Of a stretch of DNA of 7,371 nt, positions 1 through 6,873 are shown in pieces. Position 1 is the stretch's first letter. Each line of letters starts with the position of its first letter. The notes under the pieces are model-generated. The model made no database searches. It was not told the DNA's origin and saw only the letters and a list, made by a program, of their open reading frames with translations. This DNA comes from Mariprofundus sp. (GTDB lineage Bacteria > Pseudomonadota > Zetaproteobacteria > Mariprofundales > Mariprofundaceae), in contig JAJFLF010000259.1 of NCBI GenBank assembly GCA_021772845.1, positions 1 to 7,371 on the forward strand, written 5' to 3'. The position numbers were made by a program, and so were the translations under genes.

Positions 1-102
1 TGTCCGTTTGGTTCTCTTGGGGTGCTGTTCGAACGGACTAAACAAGTCGATCCATAGGCTGATGATTTTCGGACGCGAGTTCGACTCTCGCCGCCTCCAC
101 CA
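1..102 (+). ncRNA. ssrA: tmRNA (ssrA), 3' part only
   Basis: This is the 3' end of transfer-messenger RNA, which with SmpB rescues stalled ribosomes and tags unfinished proteins. The tRNA-like end is clear. A perfect 5-bp T stem (75-79 with 87-91) encloses the T loop TTCGACT (80-86). The acceptor 3' strand CGCCTCC (92-98), discriminator A99 and an encoded CCA (100-102) follow. Upstream, GTCCGTT (2-8) pairs exactly with AACGGAC (32-38), as expected for the last pseudoknot or helix before the tRNA-like domain. The GGACTAAACA stretch at 35-44 resembles the conserved segment in the same place in known tmRNAs. The 5' acceptor strand, tag reading frame and first pseudoknots lie outside the window, so the tag peptide cannot be read. 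Recognition rests on the 3' domain and I am fairly sure of it. Confidence 0.9.
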
Positions 103-144
103 AACAAAAAAGGGTCACCCATTGGGTGGCCCTTTTTTGTTTGG
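100..144. terminator. Long symmetrical intrinsic terminator after ssrA
   Basis: A perfect inverted repeat (one G-U pair) runs from 100 to 144. The GGGTCACCC arm (112-120) pairs with GGGTGGCCC (124-132) around a 3-nt ATT loop. It is flanked by six A's (106-111) and six T's (133-138), and CCAAAC/GTTTGG extends the outer stem. The T run after the GC-rich hairpin makes it a terminator for ssrA. The A run on the other side becomes a T run on the - strand, so it should also stop transcripts coming from the - strand signalling operon. The base of the stem uses the tmRNA CCA. Confidence 0.85.
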
Positions 145-172
145 TAAAGCGCGTCAGACAGAAGCTCTCTGC

Positions 173-417
173 GAAGCTCGAGTTCGATCAATTGGCAGGA
201 CAGCCAATTGAACCGGCCTTCAGGCCGGCCCCAAAGGGGTGAGGGGCAGGAGCCCCGAATACTCTCGCCACAGATAGCTCACACGACAAATCAGCAGAAT
301 CACTGATTTAAACATTGCTTTAGCAATAGCCCAAAGGGCGGAGAACAGGAGTCCGGAGTACAATGGCAGGAGAGCCAGATAAAGTCGCTTGAACGACAAA
401 CCGAAGGGTGACACCTT
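173..417 (+). ncRNA. Candidate structured RNA: hairpin array with AGGA loops
   Basis: No protein gene is supported between the ssrA terminator and the hybrid kinase. The stretch holds about eleven short inverted repeats in a row: 188-211 (9 bp, loop AGGACA), 213-228 (loop TTCA), 229-239 (CCCC-AAA-GGGG), 243-256 (loop AGGA), 288-309 (7 bp), 314-327 (loop TTTA), 329-339 (GCCC-AAA-GGGC), 339-355 (loop holding AGGA), 364-377 (loop AGGAGA), 384-397 and 405-417. Read on the + strand, four loops expose AGGA. That is the arrangement used by CsrB/RsmZ-type RNAs to titrate CsrA. However, I see no convincing promoter at 145-185 and no T-run terminator near 420, so this may instead be the 3' untranslated part of the - strand operon or a dispersed repeat. 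The structure is seen; the function and strand are inferred. Confidence 0.35.
188..400. repeat. Two diverged tandem copies of a ~100-bp hairpin unit
   Basis: Unit 1 runs from about 188 to 290 and unit 2 from about 288 to 400. Matching landmarks in the same order are: AAC at 211 and 311; a 4-6 bp hairpin with a TTCA or TTTA loop; CCC-AAA-GGG at 230 and 330; GAG..CAGGAG..CC.GA.TAC at 241-262 and 341-361; CAGATA at 271 and 376; ACGACAAA at 283 and 393. Unit 2 has extra bases between the last landmarks, including an additional AGGA hairpin at 364-377. The arms differ in sequence but remain paired. The bases at 173-187 and 404-417 may be remnants of flanking copies. Confidence 0.6.
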
Positions 418-441
418 AGCACCCCGCCACTTTCTTATTAC

Positions 442-2568
442 TTAATGCACAGATCCCTCACACATGGATTTCAACACCCCGTTCATCTGCTCCATATTCC
501 AGGGTTTTTGCAACAACAAAGGCCGCCCTCCAGATATCCTCATATGCTTTAAGGAGTCACCCAGATCATAACCTGTCATCAATACAATTTTCACCGCATC
601 CCCGCTCTGCAACCAGATAGCCTCTGCCACATCTACACCACCAAGCTTGGGCATAACACAATCAAGAATCACCATGTGTACACGGTCTTCCTGCTCCATA
701 TATTGCTGCAGAGCATGCTCACCATCATACGCCATCAGCACGCGATAACCGGCATCTTCCAGGATTTCACACATGGATTCACGCAGCGCAATATTGTCAT
801 CAGCCAGTAAAATCAATTCACCATTACCCGGATGCATTTCAGCCTCATGCGAGACCAGCGCTTCAACAGCGCTACAACACATTGGCAAATAAACATCAAA
901 ACTGGAACCTTTCCCTGGAGCACTCGTCAGTCCTATCCAGCCATTGTGAATTTCAATACAGCCCATCACCATAGACATGCCAAGCCCAGTTCCTTTGCCC
1001 TGTTCCTTGGTAGTAAAATACGGTTCAAAAATGCGCTCCTGAGTATTTTTGTTCATTCCAGAACCATTATCGGAGACCGAAATGTGCACACACTGATCTA
1101 CTATATTTTCACTATCCGCTGCTGTGAATGCCTCTCTCACGTCTGCATGTACGCTATCTATATCCACAGCATGAATAGACAGATTAACCACACCACTGAA
1201 CTCCGTTTCCTCCTGCATCTCCTCAATCGCATGAATAGCATTATTCATCAGGTTAAACAGGCTACTTTGCAACAACGATGGATCGCCATGCAACATCATC
1301 TTCACAGGATCAATATCTGTATTCAGACAGATATTTTCAGGCGTTCTGGTCTGCAGTAATTTAACCGTCTCTTTGCCCAATACCCGCAAATCAAAATCAT
1401 GCCTGTCGAGGGTCTGTTTACGTGCAAACACCAGCATTTGACGAATCAGATCGGCACCGCGATAACCCTGCTCTTCAATGGACTCAATGCGGCGTACTGC
1501 TGTCTCATTTTCATGTAGGTTTTTTTTCAACAGATACAAATTACCCATCATGGCAGCCAGCATATTATTGAAATCATGGGCGATACCACCGGCCAGTGTA
1601 CCAACCGCCTCCATTTTATGTGCGTGCACAAGTTTATTTTCTATCTCTATTGATTCAGTCATATCACGCACAACCGCGATATACATGCGCTCCCCATCCT
1701 CACCTTCAACCATAGAAATAGTGGTCATAGCCTCATAGGGATCACTCTTTTCTCGTGACCACTGATTGCGACCTGACCACTGCCCATGCGCTTTCAAAGC
1801 ATGCTGAATATCCTCATCACTCCACTTTTCATCACTCCAGAAGCGCCAAATCGTTTCACCTTTAAGTTGTTCTTTATCTAAACCCTGCTGCTGCGTGAAA
1901 GCCTGATTTACAAAATCAATGCGCCCCTGTTGATCAAAGATACAGATCATATCATCTGCCTGTTCCACAGCACTGACCAGATGTTCGACCTGTAAATTCA
2001 AAGCCCTGGTTTCTGTCACATCATGCAACAGTGCCAGCCAATAACGTGGTTTATCTCCATGGATACTGATTGGACTAAGGTGCATATCATTCCAGAATTC
2101 CGTGCCGTCTTTGCGTTGATTCCTTAATAACACATTAACGGGTTTGATCTCTTTGAGCGCACTTACAACTTTTTCCTGCCCGGATTGAAACCCGATACCT
2201 TCAATTAAAAAGCGTGGATCTTTACCTTTCACTTCATCCATCGCATAACCGGTAATCTCTGTGAATGCGTCATTGGAGAAAATAATGGCATTATCCTGTG
2301 CCGGATCAGTAATCAGAAGGCCTGTATGTGAATGCTCAGCAATACATCGAAACAGGGCATCCTGTTCTCTTGCCTCCTGCAGCGGGCGCACAATCCACAG
2401 TTGTGCAACAGCAGTCGTAATCAAACCAAGTAGTAGCACATCAAGCAGGCCCAGCAATTCAGGTTGGGTCGACTCAGGCAGAAAGTGAAGGCTTGTCATA
2501 ATCAGTAACTCTGCGACCATCACTACGGTCAACAGCTTCAACACGGGTTTGAATTGAGAAATATTCAT
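442..2568 (-). CDS. Membrane PAS-PAS hybrid sensor histidine kinase with C-terminal receiver
   Basis: This is a hybrid two-component kinase. Residue numbers count from the upstream GTG at 2616; the preferred ATG at 2568 is residue 17 and gives 708 aa. Two membrane helices lie at about 25-45 and 53-77 with almost no periplasmic loop, so sensing is probably cytoplasmic or in the membrane. PAS domains follow at about 85-205 and 210-325. The HisKA box holds His347 (IAHDFNN). The ATPase domain shows an N box around Asn455/Asn459, DNGSGM at 516-521, FEPYFTTK at 530-537 and GKGTGLG at 540-546. The receiver (about 598-720) has Asp606/Asp607, phospho-acceptor Asp652, Thr681 and Lys704. There is no DNA-binding or other output domain, so phosphate must pass to another protein. 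It lies downstream of and codirectional with the response regulator. The start is uncertain: ATGs at 2586 and 2568 and the GTG at 2616 all have poor ribosome sites. A TATAAT at 2576-2581 lies just before the ATG at 2568. Confidence 0.9.
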   Translation of the reverse strand: MNISQFKPVLKLLTVVMVAELLIMTSLHFLPESTQPELLGLLDVLLLGLITTAVAQLWIVRPLQEAREQDALFRCIAEHSHTGLLITDPAQDNAIIFSNDAFTEITGYAMDEVKGKDPRFLIEGIGFQSGQEKVVSALKEIKPVNVLLRNQRKDGTEFWNDMHLSPISIHGDKPRYWLALLHDVTETRALNLQVEHLVSAVEQADDMICIFDQQGRIDFVNQAFTQQQGLDKEQLKGETIWRFWSDEKWSDEDIQHALKAHGQWSGRNQWSREKSDPYEAMTTISMVEGEDGERMYIAVVRDMTESIEIENKLVHAHKMEAVGTLAGGIAHDFNNMLAAMMGNLYLLKKNLHENETAVRRIESIEEQGYRGADLIRQMLVFARKQTLDRHDFDLRVLGKETVKLLQTRTPENICLNTDIDPVKMMLHGDPSLLQSSLFNLMNNAIHAIEEMQEETEFSGVVNLSIHAVDIDSVHADVREAFTAADSENIVDQCVHISVSDNGSGMNKNTQERIFEPYFTTKEQGKGTGLGMSMVMGCIEIHNGWIGLTSAPGKGSSFDVYLPMCCSAVEALVSHEAEMHPGNGELILLADDNIALRESMCEILEDAGYRVLMAYDGEHALQQYMEQEDRVHMVILDCVMPKLGGVDVAEAIWLQSGDAVKIVLMTGYDLGDSLKHMRISGGRPLLLQKPWNMEQMNGVLKSMCEGSVH

Positions 2569-2642
2569 GGTCCCAATTATAAGCATTCCCCACACTGTAT
2601 ATATGGGTAAAGACACACATCAAGCATGAGGAATTTCCCTAT

Positions 2643-2695
2643 ATGCAGTGCATTAGAAAAGTGCAGCCATTCACTCTCTGCAATAGAAACTTTTC
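2643..2695. repeat. Inverted repeats between response regulator and hybrid kinase
   Basis: The gap between the regulator stop and the hybrid kinase start holds a perfect 11-base palindrome, ATGCA-G-TGCAT (2643-2653). It also holds an interrupted hairpin made of GAAAAGT (2656-2662) with ACTTTTC (2689-2695) and an inner GCAG (2663-2666) with CTGC (2678-2681). No proper T run follows the hairpin on the - strand, so it is a weak terminator at best. It could be an attenuator, mRNA-processing site or operator deciding how much of the operon reaches the hybrid kinase. The repeats are seen; any role is inferred. Confidence 0.4.
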
Positions 2696-2701
2696 ACATA
2701 A

Positions 2702-3334
2702 TTAAGGATTAATGATATTCAAACGAATAGCCAGACGCGCCAGCTCAGCCCCAGTATTCACACGCAGTTTATGAAATATCCGCGTTTGATGTGTACCTAC
2801 TGTTTTTGAACTCAGGTGTAAAATATCAGCTATCTCTTTTGCATCCTTGCCCGAAGCCAATAACACAAACACCTCAAATTCCCTGTCAGTCAACAACGCT
2901 TGAGGACTTCCCTCTCCTGTTCGCATGCTACCAAGCATCTCTTGCGCCAGCATGGGCGCAACCCATGTATCTCCTGCTGCCACAGCACGAACCGCCTGCA
3001 CCAACAGCTCAGGATCATCCGATTTACTGATATAGCCCATGGCCCCATATTCCATAGCGCGCTTCACAAAAGCGACATCATCAAACATGCTCATCACCAA
3101 CGCTTTGGCGTCTTTGTCACGTTTTAGCAGGCGACGCATAAAACCCAGACCACCCTCACCCGGCATCGAGACATCAGTAACCACAACATCCGGCTGCAAC
3201 TCTACATAACCACTATACGCCTCTTCACCGCTGGCTGCTTCACCAACAACAGCAATATCTGCTTCCGCCTCAAGCAAGCTACGAAATCCAGCGCGTACAA
3301 CGGCGTGATCATCAACCAGATAAACACTAATCAT
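2702..3334 (-). CDS. NarL/FixJ (LuxR-type) response regulator
   Basis: This 210-aa transcription factor has the standard length and order of the NarL family. The receiver domain (about 2-120) carries the acidic pair Asp8/Asp9, the phospho-acceptor Asp54 in VVTDVSMPGE, Ser82 in the Thr/Ser switch position and Lys104 (YISKS). The LuxR-type helix-turn-helix (about 146-205) begins with LTDREFEV and includes the KEIADILHLSSKTVGTH recognition region. Phosphorylation by the kinase encoded immediately upstream is expected to drive dimerisation and DNA binding. Its start codon overlaps the kinase stop in an ATGA (3331-3334), so the two are translationally coupled and almost certainly a cognate pair. 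Target genes are not visible; the dyad ahead of the kinase gene is one candidate site for self-regulation. Confidence 0.95.
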   Translation of the reverse strand: MISVYLVDDHAVVRAGFRSLLEAEADIAVVGEAASGEEAYSGYVELQPDVVVTDVSMPGEGGLGFMRRLLKRDKDAKALVMSMFDDVAFVKRAMEYGAMGYISKSDDPELLVQAVRAVAAGDTWVAPMLAQEMLGSMRTGEGSPQALLTDREFEVFVLLASGKDAKEIADILHLSSKTVGTHQTRIFHKLRVNTGAELARLAIRLNIINP

Positions 3335-5103
3335 CTCTCCACCTGCACAGGCACAGAGATATCAATGCGCACACCCTGTCCAATCTCAGATATGATATTG
3401 ATCTGACCATGCAGCAAATCCGTGCGTTCTCGCATACCTAGCAAGCCTAAACCTGTCTCTTCGATGGTTTCCATGCCACAACCGTCATCACTAACTTGCA
3501 AGTGCAGGGTAGATGCATGGGAAGCACTTTCATTCAAATCTACATCAGAGATTTGCAAAGAGAGACTCACATGGGTCGCCTGCGCATATTTGGCTATATT
3601 GGTCAAAGACTCCTGTACAATGCGAAACAGATGAATATTTTGCATCTCATTTAAATCGGGCAGTTTCTGTTTGCACTCAAACGCATACGTCAGGTTTTCG
3701 CGCTTGGCAAACTCACCCAACATATCTTCAAGCGCAGCAGACAGGCCCAGCCTATCTAAAGAGGCAGGACGCAGAATATGCAACTGATTGCGTACTGACT
3801 GCTGAATATGTGTGGCGATATTTCGCACCTGTAGAATATCTTCCCCCGCTTTTTCATCTGTAATACTTTTCATCGCAGCAGCCACATAAGCCTGTATTGA
3901 TGTCAAAGATTGCCCCATATCATCATGCAGTGAACGCGCCAAAGATCGGCGCTCCTCTTCCTGAATATTCATCAGGCTACGTAACAGATAACGTTTATTT
4001 TCATGTAACGCTTGCAGTCTATGATACACCTGTTCCCGCCTCACTTCCGAGCTCACCCATAACCATGCCAGAATAATCCACGCCAGTAAGAGAAGCACAC
4101 TCAACGCAATAAACGAAAGGGAAAGGCTGCCTGCATGGGCATACAGTTCATCACTGGAGACATAAGAAACAATAATCCAGTCACCAGCGCCCCCCTGTTG
4201 CGGAGCATCCTGAAGAAGCAGTGCATAGGGAGCGATTGTGGCGAATGTAAACAGACCATGTGGAGTTAATATCTGCCCATCCCGCTTATCTACAATACTC
4301 TTCCAAACATCTGGAAAACGCGATGCCAGATTCTGATCTTTGCGCTTTTCGAGCAACGACCCCCAGGTGAGACTTTCATCTTCGGCGTGAATAAAATAAC
4401 CATTCGCATTCAACAGCATGTTTTCACCAGTCACATCCGTGGCGTCCAGATAACGTTTAATCAACACATCACCGAGAAAATTAAGCACAACCACACCGAC
4501 GTGCACGCCATCGCCATTGATCACTGGCGATGCATAGCGGATCACAGGCTTATAGGGTCTCTCAATACGCCCCTGCTCAACATTCAGCGTGAACTTGGAG
4601 ATAAATACAGAATCGGAAGGCATATCTATTGCCTGCTTAAAATATGCATAAGCACTCTTATCCTGCAGATCCTTTTTAACAGTTAGCGTTGACTCACCAT
4701 CGCGAAAATTAGCCCGCAAGGCTTCACGACCATGTTTATCCAGCAATCGAACCTGATCATAAACCCCCATATATTTGGCAAACAGATGAAAATCACGACT
4801 CAACTCAACCAGAGCATAACCTTCATCCCCTTCAAGCACCTCTACAACTTCGCTGTGTTTGGCCAGGAACTTAATATGCAGCACCGCCTGCATGATCTCC
4901 GCACGAATGTTGTTGGCCTGACTTTCAATGTGGTGGGCCGTCTCCATACGTGTGGTGTCCAGATGCATCTGCTGCTCAGCCTGAAACAGGAAATAGCTGC
5001 TAACCAACATCAAACCAATCACCGGCAGGGTCAGCAACAGAAATCGCCCCCACATAGCCCGGGTGCTTTTCATAGTCGAAACAGCATCATATGCGTTATT
5101 CAT
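3331..5103 (-). CDS. Cache-domain sensor histidine kinase, HisKA_3 (NarX/DegS-like) type
   Basis: This membrane sensor kinase partners the adjacent LuxR-type regulator. From the ATG at 5103 it is 590 aa. A first membrane helix (about residues 18-41) is followed by a roughly 285-residue external region resembling a double Cache domain, with IERPYKPVIRYASPV and VGVVVLNFLG typical of that fold. A second helix lies at about 326-351. The cytoplasmic part has a coiled linker, then a HisKA_3 box LARSLHDDMGQSL with phospho-His393. The ATPase domain has ESLTNIAKYA (N502), SDDGCGM (D539) and TGLGLLGMRER. I chose 5103 because GGAG lies just upstream and the protein then starts with a short tail before the first helix. 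An upstream in-frame start at 5214 lacks a ribosome site, and one at 5358 would run into the divergent epimerase gene. The ligand is unknown; Cache domains usually bind small metabolites. Confidence 0.93.
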   Translation of the reverse strand: MNNAYDAVSTMKSTRAMWGRFLLLTLPVIGLMLVSSYFLFQAEQQMHLDTTRMETAHHIESQANNIRAEIMQAVLHIKFLAKHSEVVEVLEGDEGYALVELSRDFHLFAKYMGVYDQVRLLDKHGREALRANFRDGESTLTVKKDLQDKSAYAYFKQAIDMPSDSVFISKFTLNVEQGRIERPYKPVIRYASPVINGDGVHVGVVVLNFLGDVLIKRYLDATDVTGENMLLNANGYFIHAEDESLTWGSLLEKRKDQNLASRFPDVWKSIVDKRDGQILTPHGLFTFATIAPYALLLQDAPQQGGAGDWIIVSYVSSDELYAHAGSLSLSFIALSVLLLLAWIILAWLWVSSEVRREQVYHRLQALHENKRYLLRSLMNIQEEERRSLARSLHDDMGQSLTSIQAYVAAAMKSITDEKAGEDILQVRNIATHIQQSVRNQLHILRPASLDRLGLSAALEDMLGEFAKRENLTYAFECKQKLPDLNEMQNIHLFRIVQESLTNIAKYAQATHVSLSLQISDVDLNESASHASTLHLQVSDDGCGMETIEETGLGLLGMRERTDLLHGQINIISEIGQGVRIDISVPVQVER

Positions 5104-5158
5104 AGCTCCATTGCTAGCATATAAGTCAGCTGATTGATAACTGCTATAGAATAAAATG

Positions 5159-5190
5159 GATACAGAGGAGAAGACTTCAGATCCTCTATC
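5159..5190. promoter_or_regulatory. Dyad in the divergent intergenic region, possible operator
   Basis: AGAGGA (5164-5169) is matched by TCCTCT (5182-5187), extended by GAT (5159-5161) and ATC (5188-5190). They surround a second perfect dyad, GAAG-A-CTTC (5170-5178). The site lies 56-87 bases upstream of the sensor kinase start and upstream of the + strand promoter. Dyads of this size are typical of dimeric regulator sites, so the LuxR-type regulator of this cluster is a plausible binder. An RNA hairpin in the kinase leader is the alternative. No experiment or motif comparison backs a specific binder. Confidence 0.35.
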
Positions 5191-5248
5191 ATACGAAAAG
5201 AGACTCCCGATCATTGTTCTGCTGCGAACCAACTGAACACGGCACACA

Positions 5249-5276
5249 TTGACCTTGGCGTATCGAGCCTCATAAT
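5249..5276 (+). promoter_or_regulatory. sigma70-like promoter for the epimerase-plsY genes
   Basis: TTGACC (5249-5254) is a 5/6 match to the -35 consensus and CATAAT (5271-5276) a 5/6 match to the -10, with a 16-base spacer. Transcription would start near 5283, giving a leader of about 23 bases before the ATG at 5306. This is the best promoter-like pair in the divergent region. Confidence 0.6.
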
Positions 5277-5292
5277 TACACCGGTAGCAAAA

Positions 5293-5298
5293 GGGAGG
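5293..5298 (+). promoter_or_regulatory. Strong ribosome binding site deciding the epimerase start
   Basis: GGGAGG sits 7 bases before the ATG at 5306, an ideal Shine-Dalgarno arrangement. It fixes that start and argues that the antisense kinase frame does not really extend this far. Confidence 0.8.
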
Positions 5299-5305
5299 TT
5301 CAACC

Positions 5306-6259
5306 ATGGGACAGCGTGTTTGTATTATTGGCGGCAGCGGATTTGTAGGGAGATCCATTGTAGATCAGGCCATTGCTGCCGGACATCAGGTTAGTGTGGC
5401 GTGCAGACACCCGGAAAGAGCCCGTGATTTACTGGTTAAAGGTGTCAATCTAGTGACAGTCGATGTCACTGATGGACGCGGTATTGATGCAGCTTTAAAA
5501 AATCAGGATGTCGTCATTTATCTGGTTGGTTTGCTGTTTGAAAAAGGGCGTCAGAACTTTGCTGCAGCGCATGTGGATGGTGTAGCGCGCATCATTGAGG
5601 GCTGTAAACAGGCTGGCGTAAAACAGTATATTCACATGAGTGCACTCGGTGCTGGTGATGTCGTCGAAAGCAGTTATGCCGCTACTAAAGGGGAAGCTGA
5701 GGCATTGGTGCATGATTCAGATCTAAACTGGACGATTTTCCGCCCATCAATCATTTATGGCGCTGGGGATAACTTCTTCAATCAGTTCAAAGCGATGTCA
5801 GCCCTCCTGCCAGTCATGCCGGTAATCTCCGGTGGTTCTCAATTTCAGCCAATATGGGTTGAAGATGTGTCCCGTGCTTTTGTATCCAGCATCGGCAACC
5901 AGCATGTTTCTGCCCAAGCTTATGATCTGGGCGGACCAAAAACCTATAGCTTCCAGGCTATGCTCGAACTATTGATGTCAGTATTGGATCGCCAGCGCCT
6001 GCTCATTCCGCTACCGGGTTTTGCAGCTAAAATCATGGCCTCCTTCACCTCGGTATTGCCCACTCCACCCATCACGCTGGATCAACTCAAGCTGTTGACC
6101 CATGACAACACCATTGACGGAGAAGCCTTTCCCGCTCAATTCGGCACAGCATCTTCTCTGGAACAGATCTTGCCAGGATACATCTGCCAATCTCGTTCAG
6201 AAGAACTACAGCAGCGCATGGATAGCAACCGCCAACACTATCGTAAGGGTGGCATTTGA
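5306..6259 (+). CDS. NAD(P)-binding epimerase, complex I NDUFA9/39-kDa-like SDR protein
   Basis: This 317-aa atypical extended short-chain dehydrogenase/reductase has an N-terminal Rossmann fold. The glycine motif GGSGFVG (residues 9-15) binds the dinucleotide, and Arg34 after the second strand suggests a preference for NADP. DVVIYLVG (68-75) is the fourth-strand region. Tyr124 and Lys128 (SSYAATKGEAE) stand at the catalytic YxxxK position, and FRPSIIYG (145-152) matches the motif seen in NDUFA9-like and NmrA-like proteins. The overall pattern is closest to the bacterial relatives of the mitochondrial complex I 39-kDa subunit, whose substrate is generally unknown; some are annotated as NAD-dependent epimerase/dehydratase. 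There is no signal peptide, so it should be cytoplasmic. It has its own promoter and ribosome site and overlaps plsY at its stop, so the two are probably one transcript. Family is confident; reaction is not. Confidence 0.9.
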   Translation: MGQRVCIIGGSGFVGRSIVDQAIAAGHQVSVACRHPERARDLLVKGVNLVTVDVTDGRGIDAALKNQDVVIYLVGLLFEKGRQNFAAAHVDGVARIIEGCKQAGVKQYIHMSALGAGDVVESSYAATKGEAEALVHDSDLNWTIFRPSIIYGAGDNFFNQFKAMSALLPVMPVISGGSQFQPIWVEDVSRAFVSSIGNQHVSAQAYDLGGPKTYSFQAMLELLMSVLDRQRLLIPLPGFAAKIMASFTSVLPTPPITLDQLKLLTHDNTIDGEAFPAQFGTASSLEQILPGYICQSRSEELQQRMDSNRQHYRKGGI

Positions 6260-6873
6260 ACCTCCCAATGATGGAATTGGCAGGGGCAGTGATAGCGGCC
6301 TATCTGTTAGGTGCAATTCCTTTCGGCCTGCTGCTCTCCAAATTAATCAGTGGACAGGATCCACGCCAACATGGCAGCGGCAATATCGGCGCGACCAACG
6401 CCATGCGTGCTGGGGGCAAATTGGTGGGCGCACTCACCTTGTTAGCCGATATTGGTAAAGGCGCACTGCCTGTTGGACTAGCCATCATGTTTGATTTGCC
6501 TGAAATATGGATTGCAGCGATTGCTGCAGCGACCTTTGTCGGGCATATCTTCCCCATCTATCTGAAGTTTCAGGGCGGCAAAGGTGTCGCCACCATGCTC
6601 GGTGTCATGCTGCCCTGGCAACCGCTGGCAGCTCTGTTTGGCATATTGATCTGGATTTGCGCCCTCAAAATCAGTCATTATGTCTCATTGGCCTCTATTT
6701 TAGGTGCATTGGCACTGCCGCTGTTGATCGCATGTACCGATGATTCTATTCCAGCCCTGCTGGTCGGCATGCTTTTTGCGTCATTGGTAACCATCAAACA
6801 TTCCAGCAATATCAAACGTTTGATCGATGGCACAGAATCATCCACCAAGAGCAAACAGAATGTTAGCTCTTAA
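6256..6873 (+). CDS. plsY: Acyl-phosphate:glycerol-3-phosphate acyltransferase PlsY
   Basis: PlsY is an inner-membrane enzyme that moves an acyl chain from acyl-phosphate (made by PlsX) to position 1 of glycerol 3-phosphate, the first step of phospholipid synthesis. At 205 aa it has the usual length and hydrophobic helices throughout. All three family motifs are present: HGSGNIGATNAMR (39-51), GHIFPIYLKFQGGKGVAT (96-113, phosphate-binding glycine-rich loop) and KHSSNIKRLIDGTE (181-194). The annotated start is TTG at 6256, which overlaps the upstream TGA in a TTGA. AAGGGTGG at 6245-6252 is placed for TTG and is rather far for the alternative ATGs at 6268 and 6271. Either choice changes only four or five residues. 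Coupling to the epimerase suggests co-translation. The hydrophilic C-terminal tail (194-205) is not conserved in the family. Confidence 0.96.
   Translation: MNLPMMELAGAVIAAYLLGAIPFGLLLSKLISGQDPRQHGSGNIGATNAMRAGGKLVGALTLLADIGKGALPVGLAIMFDLPEIWIAAIAAATFVGHIFPIYLKFQGGKGVATMLGVMLPWQPLAALFGILIWICALKISHYVSLASILGALALPLLIACTDDSIPALLVGMLFASLVTIKHSSNIKRLIDGTESSTKSKQNVSS

Noticed and set aside
1..144. Genomic island attachment site at the ssrA 3' end
   Set aside because: tmRNA 3' ends are common integration targets, but no integrase follows and no second copy of the ssrA 3' end appears in the window.
8..211. 67-codon open frame on the + strand
   Set aside because: It overlaps the tmRNA 3' domain and the terminator, so it cannot be a real gene.
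188..400. CRISPR array or integron attC sites
   Set aside because: Repeats are not identical, there are no uniform spacers or cas genes, and the hairpins lack the attC core sites. No integrase is in the window.
220..414. 64-codon open frame on the - strand within the hairpin array
   Set aside because: It spans the whole hairpin array and its apparent internal repeats (YSGLL twice) are just the repeated DNA unit. No ribosome site precedes it and no protein family is recognisable.
832..1359. 175-codon + strand open frame inside the hybrid kinase gene
   Set aside because: It is antisense to the conserved ATPase and receiver domains, has no ribosome site and its translation resembles no family. 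Other + strand frames inside the kinase genes fail in the same way.
5104..5358. Longer N-terminus for the sensor kinase
   Set aside because: These extra 85 residues overlap the divergent epimerase start, which has an excellent ribosome site and promoter. They look non-coding (mixed charged, no domain), while the ATG at 5103 has GGAG upstream and gives a sensible membrane topology.
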